A stretch of DNA of 64,000 nt from contig CAYGRY010000001.1 of NCBI GenBank assembly GCA_964352405.1, positions 62,001 through 126,000 of the forward strand, given 5' to 3'. Position numbers and translations under genes: made by a program. Under the pieces are notes generated by a model. That model had not been told where the DNA came from and did not search any database. It saw nothing but the letters and a program-made list of their open reading frames with translations. The stretch comes from UBA4207 sp964352405 (GTDB taxonomy: Bacteria > Bdellovibrionota > Bacteriovoracia > Bacteriovoracales > Bacteriovoracaceae). Shown one piece after another: positions 59,603 to 64,000 of the stretch. Each line of letters starts with the position of its first letter. Positions within the stretch are counted from its first letter, which is position 1.

Positions 59603-59748
59603 GCAGCTGGCACTGTCTGAGCAGGCTGATCTTCATCAAAACTATCAATCATTTCCACTTTAGCCTTATTACTTTCATCCATTTTAGTTTTTGCGACGTA
59701 CATACCTGCTAAAGCTATGATAATAAAAATGTATTTAATTTTTCCCAT
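59593..59748 (-). CDS. Small membrane-anchored protein
   Basis: 51 residues: MGKIKYIFIIIALAGMYVA is one membrane helix, followed by an acidic soluble tail (KVEMIDSFDEDQPAQTV) ending AAKK. Too short for usual gene calling, but codon use and helix-plus-tail design look real. It lies between the cold-shock terminator and the selO start, divergent from selO with 41 bases between. Function unknown; ribosome site weak. Confidence 0.5.
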   Translation of the reverse strand: MGKIKYIFIIIALAGMYVAKTKMDESNKAKVEMIDSFDEDQPAQTVPAAKK

Positions 59749-59789
59749 AACTTATCTTACACCAAGATAGAGATAATCGGGTTCTTTTT

Positions 59790-61208
59790 ATGATCAATTT
59801 TAAAAATAGCTATGAGTCTCTTCCTTCACGCTTTTATGCAAAAAGTACACCTGCAATATTTAAAAATCCTAGACTTATTTGTTTCAATGACGATTTAGCA
59901 AACAACGTCCTTAATATTGATACTTCAAATCTATCTGATTTAGAAAAAGCACATTATTTTAGCGGTCAAAAAATTTTCGACGATGCAAGTATGATTTCAA
60001 CGGCGTACTCCGGTCATCAATTCGGACATTTCAACCCAACTCTTGGAGACGGGCGTGCCACTTTAATTGGTGAGATTCAAAACAAAGAGAATCAACGTTT
60101 TGATATTCAGCTTAAAGGTTCGGGCCCAACTCTCTACTCAAGACAAGGGGATGGACTCTCCGCTCTTGGACCAGTACTTAGAGAGTATATCGTGAGTGAG
60201 GCTATGCATTCCCTTGGAGTTCCAACAACACGCTCTCTATGTGCCGTAGAAACTTCAAAGGATGTTTACCGTGAACAAATCCAACCTGGTGGAGTTTTAA
60301 CTAGAGTGGCTAAGAGTCATATAAGAATTGGAACCTTTGAATACTTTGCTTCGCGAGGTGATCTTGATGGACTTCGTATTTTAGCAGACTACGCAATCGA
60401 GCGACACTACCCTAACCTTATAAATCAATCCGACAAATACCTTGGATTTGTTAATGCTGCAGCTTTAAATTGGTCAGCTCTAATAGCTAAATGGATGTCA
60501 GTCGGTTTTATCCATGGAGTAATGAACACAGATAATATGTCGATCTGTGGAGAAACCATCGACTTTGGCCCATGTGCTTTTATGGATACATTTAAGGCTA
60601 ATCAAGTTTATAGCTTCATCGATCGTCATGGTAGATACGCCTATAATAATCAAATCAATATTGGGAAGTGGAATTTAGCAAGATTCGCAAGCGCCATCCT
60701 TCCATTAATTGATAAAGATGAAAATCTTGCGATAAAAAAAACGAATGATAAGCTTGAAATGCTCTACCCTTTGTATGATCAAGAATATATTAAACTAATG
60801 TCTGCAAAGCTTGGAATCATCGACTCTCACGAAGAAAGCACTCAAGTGGTAAACCAATGGCTGAAGTTTTTAGAGGAAAATAATCTCGACTTCACCCTAA
60901 GCTTTTATAGACTCAGCAACGAGATCGAATTTTTCGATGAATTTACAGATTTTTGTGAACTTAATAATAAAAGGCTCAGCCTCATTAAGAATAAAGAAAA
61001 ATCTATTGAATCAATGCGACTGCTAAATCCCTGTCTCATTCCAAGAAATCATCAAATAGAGAAAGTCATTCAAACAGGTCTTATGGGTGACTATAGTCTT
61101 TTTCATCAAATGAATGCTGCGCTTAAAGATCCATGGCAACCCAATGATCAATTTGGATTGCCACCGCTTCCAGATGAAATTATTCAAAATACGTTTTGTG
61201 GTACTTAA
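59790..61208 (+). CDS. selO: SelO/YdiU-family protein AMPylator
   Basis: 472 residues, normal for bacterial SelO. Pseudokinase fold that transfers AMP to Ser, Thr or Tyr of proteins. Visible: YSGHQFGHFNPTLGDGRA near 71-88, DIQLKGSGPTLYSRQGDG with the ATP-binding Lys, RVAKSHIRIGTFEYFA, HGVMNTDNMSICG in place of the HRD loop, and IDFGPCAFMD as the metal-binding DFG. The C-terminus ends CGT, with Cys at the place where animal SelO has selenocysteine. Involved in redox stress in known cases. Confidence 0.94.
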   Translation: MINFKNSYESLPSRFYAKSTPAIFKNPRLICFNDDLANNVLNIDTSNLSDLEKAHYFSGQKIFDDASMISTAYSGHQFGHFNPTLGDGRATLIGEIQNKENQRFDIQLKGSGPTLYSRQGDGLSALGPVLREYIVSEAMHSLGVPTTRSLCAVETSKDVYREQIQPGGVLTRVAKSHIRIGTFEYFASRGDLDGLRILADYAIERHYPNLINQSDKYLGFVNAAALNWSALIAKWMSVGFIHGVMNTDNMSICGETIDFGPCAFMDTFKANQVYSFIDRHGRYAYNNQINIGKWNLARFASAILPLIDKDENLAIKKTNDKLEMLYPLYDQEYIKLMSAKLGIIDSHEESTQVVNQWLKFLEENNLDFTLSFYRLSNEIEFFDEFTDFCELNNKRLSLIKNKEKSIESMRLLNPCLIPRNHQIEKVIQTGLMGDYSLFHQMNAALKDPWQPNDQFGLPPLPDEIIQNTFCGT

Positions 61209-61214
61209 TTGAGA

Positions 61215-61460
61215 TTATTCTTTTGTTTTCAATTGAGATTCATTTTCTTGTATAAACTCTAGAATATCTTCTTTCTTATCTAATAATCTAGTCCACTGCT
61301 CTTGATACAAAGTGACAGGAAATCTGCCAAGTCCATAAGCCGAAACCGCACCTTTTTGTGAGACTTTGAAAAAGATGTCTTTAGACTTCTTTTTATCTTG
61401 TTTTAGCTTTTCGTTTTCTTGCTTTAATCTCTCAATTTCTTTTTGAAGGTCTTCACTCAT
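61215..61460 (-). CDS. Small coiled-coil protein with conserved YGLGRFPVTLY motif
   Basis: 81 residues, AGGAG ribosome site. Residues 1-28 form a Lys/Glu coiled coil (EIERLKQENEKLKQDKKK); the second half holds KVSQKGAVSAYGLGRFPVTLY followed by an aromatic-charged helix. I recall this second motif in short proteins of many proteobacteria, without known function. Converges on selO with a 6-base gap. Confidence 0.75.
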   Translation of the reverse strand: MSEDLQKEIERLKQENEKLKQDKKKSKDIFFKVSQKGAVSAYGLGRFPVTLYQEQWTRLLDKKEDILEFIQENESQLKTKE

Positions 61461-61678
61461 AGATAACTCCTATTTATTTTTAATACATTCATGATACCGA
61501 ACACTTAACTTCAAAGGCCATCAAGACTCTATATGGCAATAAATATGGGCATGACCTTTCTTCTAAGTATAGGAAAATAAAAGAATACTAGATCAAACTC
61601 ATCAATTTTAGGTAATACGCCAATAGGGGTTTATCTTTATTAATATATTATATTAATGATGAATTTGCTGAGGTTCAC
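61461..61678. other. AT-rich intergenic stretch
   Basis: 218 bases, AT-rich, between two divergent genes. A run TTATTAATATATTATATTAATGATG near 61638-61662, given here only in part as TTAATATATTATATTAA, is palindromic and could be a promoter or a melting-prone site. I see no ORF, hairpin terminator or RNA gene. Confidence 0.3.
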
Positions 61679-62134
61679 TTGAAAAAGAAACTTACACTCG
61701 TATTGATACTTTCCTCTGTTTTGTTTTTATCCTCCAAAAGTTACTCCAAAGAAATGACAAATAAAACAGATCGAAAAATGCAAAAGCTCTTTGCTACTCA
61801 GATCGAAAATCAGTACACAAGAGAATTCAAATACAATATTCAAACCTTCAATTCAAAAAATCACACCGTTGGAAGTATCGCAAAGCTAAGTAAGAATCTT
61901 CCAGAGTATCAAGCCTATGCTGGATTAAAACTTCCTCAGATCAAACTTCAAGAAAATATCGCATCGATAACGATTGGAAATAGTAAAATTACTTTTAGTC
62001 CAGACTCACTTTTTGACGGATACGTTCTAATCAATGAATCAAAAGTTAATATCCGCCATGTTGAATATAAAAATATTGAAAAAGCATTAATGAATACTAA
62101 GAAAACTAGTTTAACAATTCAATTATTGACTTGA
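61679..62134 (+). CDS. Exported protein, unknown, coupled to next gene
   Basis: 151 residues from TTG 61679, which has GAGG 5 bases upstream. Signal peptide: KKKLTLVLILSSVLFLSSKS. The mature part is basic (many Lys) and probably beta-rich. No family recognised. Its TGA overlaps the TTG of the following ORF (TTGA), so the two products are probably made together. The lack of an ATG in both is unusual. Confidence 0.65.
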   Translation: MKKKLTLVLILSSVLFLSSKSYSKEMTNKTDRKMQKLFATQIENQYTREFKYNIQTFNSKNHTVGSIAKLSKNLPEYQAYAGLKLPQIKLQENIASITIGNSKITFSPDSLFDGYVLINESKVNIRHVEYKNIEKALMNTKKTSLTIQLLT

Positions 62135-62754
62135 TTATAGCTCAAGCAAAGGCTGAACAGGATAAATTCGAGGTTCTCATCTTTAGCACTGTCATTGCCA
62201 TTAATTACGATTTCAACACCTCGTGGTGTTTCTTTGAAAGTTGTGACAAAGAAAAAGGCCGAAGAAATTTTGATACAGTAATGCGAGAGATGTCAAAGCA
62301 AGCTCAAGACTGTGAACTCTATGGCGTAGAGCCTTCAGTTTTAGATGATATGGCCGAATTCGGTACTAATCAAAATATGAAAGATGATCTCTCTGAAAAA
62401 CTTGAAGAAGCATTTAGTGATTACTCAGTTAATGAATTAACTTGTCAACGATTTGTTGAAAACTACCATCAGGATGAAGTCAAAGCACGTACATCACGAG
62501 TTGAGCGCAGAGGTTATGGTGGGGTTTTATCAGATCAGGCTGAAGAAAATAGAATAACTAACGAAAAAGATTTTAATACCTACGTCACGAGTGTATGTCA
62601 GCCATATGTTGATTTAAGAAATTGTCTAGTTAAGGAACATCGACAGGCGCAATCTGTTCACGATAATGCTCGAGGAGCCGGAAAAGCTGGTGCTTGGAGA
62701 CAATATGAAGAAGCCTATAAGCCTGAAGCTAGAACTGGTTCAACTCGACGTTAG
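62131..62754 (+). CDS. Cys-containing protein, unknown
   Basis: 207 residues from TTG. Cys residues at TSWCFFESCDKE, AQDCELY, ELTCQRF, SVCQPYVDLRNCL suggest disulfides or metal, which implies export, but the N-terminus (IIAQAKAEQDKF) is no signal peptide. It may therefore start elsewhere or be delivered with its coupled partner. The C-terminal third is charged and Gly/Arg-rich (RGAGKAGAWRQYEEAYKP). The 3' end overlaps the next gene antisense by 26 bases. Function unknown. Confidence 0.6.
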   Translation: MIIAQAKAEQDKFEVLIFSTVIAINYDFNTSWCFFESCDKEKGRRNFDTVMREMSKQAQDCELYGVEPSVLDDMAEFGTNQNMKDDLSEKLEEAFSDYSVNELTCQRFVENYHQDEVKARTSRVERRGYGGVLSDQAEENRITNEKDFNTYVTSVCQPYVDLRNCLVKEHRQAQSVHDNARGAGKAGAWRQYEEAYKPEARTGSTRR

Positions 62755-63373
62755 GCGAATCAAAGATATGATCAAAGTACTTTTGGTCTTCTGCCTCAAT
62801 CATAGCGTAAAGATAGCTTTTATAATGCTCTAAATGAGTATTCATATCGCTTATTAAATAATGAAGACGATACTCAAATCGCTTATCACCTAAGTATTTA
62901 TTCCAAAAATCTAATTTAAATGTTTCTTCAATTTCTTTAAAAAACCTTAACTGCATTTTCTTGAGTTCTTCATCATGGAAAAACATATAACCATGTTCGA
63001 GATCATGAATAAAAAATTCCAAGCAATCATCTTTATGCAGTATTGGTTGAAAGTCTTGCTGGATCTTCATGGTAACTGGTCTGATTCCTTGTGATTGCCA
63101 CGAAAGGACTTCATTAGGCGTCAATATTGTATTCACAAGTTTGAAGTCCCACTCTCCTAAGCACCAGTTCTTTAACGCATCTGTAGCCTTAGATCTAACT
63201 TTTTTAAAAACAAATTGATGCAAAAGCTTTGAGGCATCTTCGCTTTCGGCAAAGGCTCGTTCTAATTTTTTATTGGGATACTTTTTAAGGTGGTAATAAA
63301 TGAAGAAATACGACGCCATCGAGGCATCGTTGAGATTACCGTTTTTCCATTCATTAAATCGAGATTCAATCAT
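62729..63373 (-). CDS. Unknown protein with conserved HDLEHG-type motif
   Basis: About 214 residues from ATG 63373, overlapping the DacB-like stop by 8 bases. Helical, rich in His, Phe and acidic residues. Core motif CLEFFIHDLEHGYMFFHDEE (near 118-137) has His/Asp/Glu spaced like a metal site, and later HYLISDMNTHLEHYK gives further His. No signal peptide. I do not recognise the family. Position after a cell-wall peptidase gene may be meaningful. Confidence 0.7.
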   Translation of the reverse strand: MIESRFNEWKNGNLNDASMASYFFIYYHLKKYPNKKLERAFAESEDASKLLHQFVFKKVRSKATDALKNWCLGEWDFKLVNTILTPNEVLSWQSQGIRPVTMKIQQDFQPILHKDDCLEFFIHDLEHGYMFFHDEELKKMQLRFFKEIEETFKLDFWNKYLGDKRFEYRLHYLISDMNTHLEHYKSYLYAMIEAEDQKYFDHIFDSPNVELNQF

Positions 63374-64000
63374 TAACAAGCTTATAGTTTGCTCTTACAA
63401 GCTCATCAATTCTTTTTCGCTCGACTTGAAGGCTTGTCTTGATAAAGTCTGATAGAACACAGAAGATAATCGTACCGTTATCCGTTTCAACAAAGCCAGA
63501 AAGGGCAGCTGTTCGATTTAAAGTACCTGTCTTAGCAAAAACTTTTCCTTTCAAATCTAGAAGTCTACTTCTTAAAGTTCCATTTTCACCTGGTGTCGCA
63601 AGAAGGTCTCTAAAGACCTCATACTGCGAGCTGGCATAGATCAATTCCAACAATTGAATTTGGACACCACAGGTCGATTTATTTGAATAGCTTAGGCCTG
63701 AACCATCGGCAACTCTAAATGTTTCAGAATTAATGGTTAGGCCTTGGAGTGAATAATAGTCTTCCATATCACTAGGCTTACCCAAGAGATCTAATGTCGC
63801 TTGTGCCATCGCATTGGAACTCGTCTTAAGCATTAAAGAGAGATAATCTAACTCTCTAATACCCTCTTGTAGTGCCCACCAACCAGTAAAGAGCTTCATG
63901 GTTGAAGCGGGCTTAACTAATGAGTCAAAGTTTTGAATCGCTAGGACTTGCCTGGTGCCATCATTCTTCACCACTTTAAAGATATGAGAAAGAATCGGGC
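63366..64000 (-). CDS. Compact DacB/PBP4-like D-Ala-D-Ala carboxypeptidase, partial
   Basis: The frame is open to the window's end; at least 211 residues are seen, N-terminus missing. Penicillin-binding-type catalytic motifs: SxxK in KPASTMK, SxN as TSSN only 28 residues later, and KTGT in VFAKTGTLNR. In PBP4 of E. coli a large insertion separates SxxK from SxN; here it is gone. Compact DacB enzymes of this kind are known from Bdellovibrio, where they trim prey peptidoglycan. Predicted to be exported; cleaves D-Ala cross-links. Confidence 0.82.
   Translation of the reverse strand, partial: PILSHIFKVVKNDGTRQVLAIQNFDSLVKPASTMKLFTGWWALQEGIRELDYLSLMLKTSSNAMAQATLDLLGKPSDMEDYYSLQGLTINSETFRVADGSGLSYSNKSTCGVQIQLLELIYASSQYEVFRDLLATPGENGTLRSRLLDLKGKVFAKTGTLNRTAALSGFVETDNGTIIFCVLSDFIKTSLQVERKRIDELVRANYKLVND

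Noticed and set aside
61203..61240. Short direct repeat AATTGAGATT after selO
   Set aside because: Ten bases in an AT-rich gap, two copies only; not distinguishable from chance.
1..64000. CRISPR array, insertion sequence, prophage or tRNA gene
   Set aside because: No regularly spaced repeats, transposase, integrase, phage structural genes or cloverleaf sequence were recognised by reading; a dedicated search was not possible.

Overview
The window is a gene-dense, AT-rich chromosomal segment from a Gram-negative bacterium. Many products are exported proteins, lipoproteins and envelope enzymes, and most genes are short and tightly packed on both strands. Several traits point to the Bdellovibrionota, most likely the Bacteriovorax/Halobacteriovorax side: a Bdellovibrio-type bacterial histone, a compact DacB-like peptidase, a ceramidase-family membrane protein and a prokaryotic pentameric ligand-gated channel. 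This placement is inferred from protein character; no rRNA or other marker gene is present.

Layout. 1-2.5 kb: minus-strand operon of exported proteins of unknown function. 2.6-8.5 kb: DUF2237/DUF952/TauE set, an RsmF-type RNA methyltransferase whose PUA-like part is a separate overlapping gene, and hydrolases. 8.6-12.6 kb: threonine aldolase, MFS pump, second RNA m5C methyltransferase, RluA pseudouridine synthase. 12.7-18.1 kb: beta-propeller protein, LuxI/FeeM-like acyltransferase, a three-gene operon pairing a heme-oxygenase-like iron enzyme, a hexapeptide acyltransferase and a diiron protein, and a divergent thiolase. 19.9-25.1 kb: a five-gene uracil catabolism (URC) operon starting with a malonate-semialdehyde-type dehydrogenase. 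25-27.3 kb: SGNH hydrolase and snapalysin-like protease. 27.5-34.3 kb: RNA-related genes, including a DEAD-box paralogue with degraded motifs, an RRM protein, an ABC-F ATPase and a DEAD-box helicase fused to Jag-N/KH/R3H domains that appears to start at ATT. 34.3-39 kb: ligand-gated channel, fasciclin-lipocalin fusion, AmpG-like transporter, secreted phospholipase D.

39-47.7 kb: PepSY protein, ceramidase-like protein, a zinc-finger plus histone-fold protein coupled to an ArsC-like reductase, catalase-like exported protein, M1-type peptidase, second ABC-F ATPase, sodium:solute symporter. 47.9-50.7 kb: copper module copZ/copA/cueR with an intact CueR-type promoter. 51.8-57.5 kb: operon of Spy/CnrX-like protein, ECF sigma factor, anti-sigma-like protein, TolC and RND pump behind an ECF-type promoter. 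57.5-64 kb: MipA-like porin, lipoprotein with a Cys-His-Asp site, cold-shock protein, SelO, small unknowns and a DacB-like peptidase running off the end.

How it fits together: the URC operon, uridine kinase, secreted hydrolases and compact DacB fit an organism that consumes macromolecules of other cells. The cold-shock, helicase, RRM and ABC-F genes concern RNA and ribosomes. The copper and ECF/RND modules handle envelope and metal stress. Genes overlap often, both as coupled starts (ATGA, GTGA, TTGA) and as antisense 3' ends. No tRNA, rRNA, CRISPR array, insertion sequence or prophage was recognised, and no gene-free stretch exceeds 300 bases.
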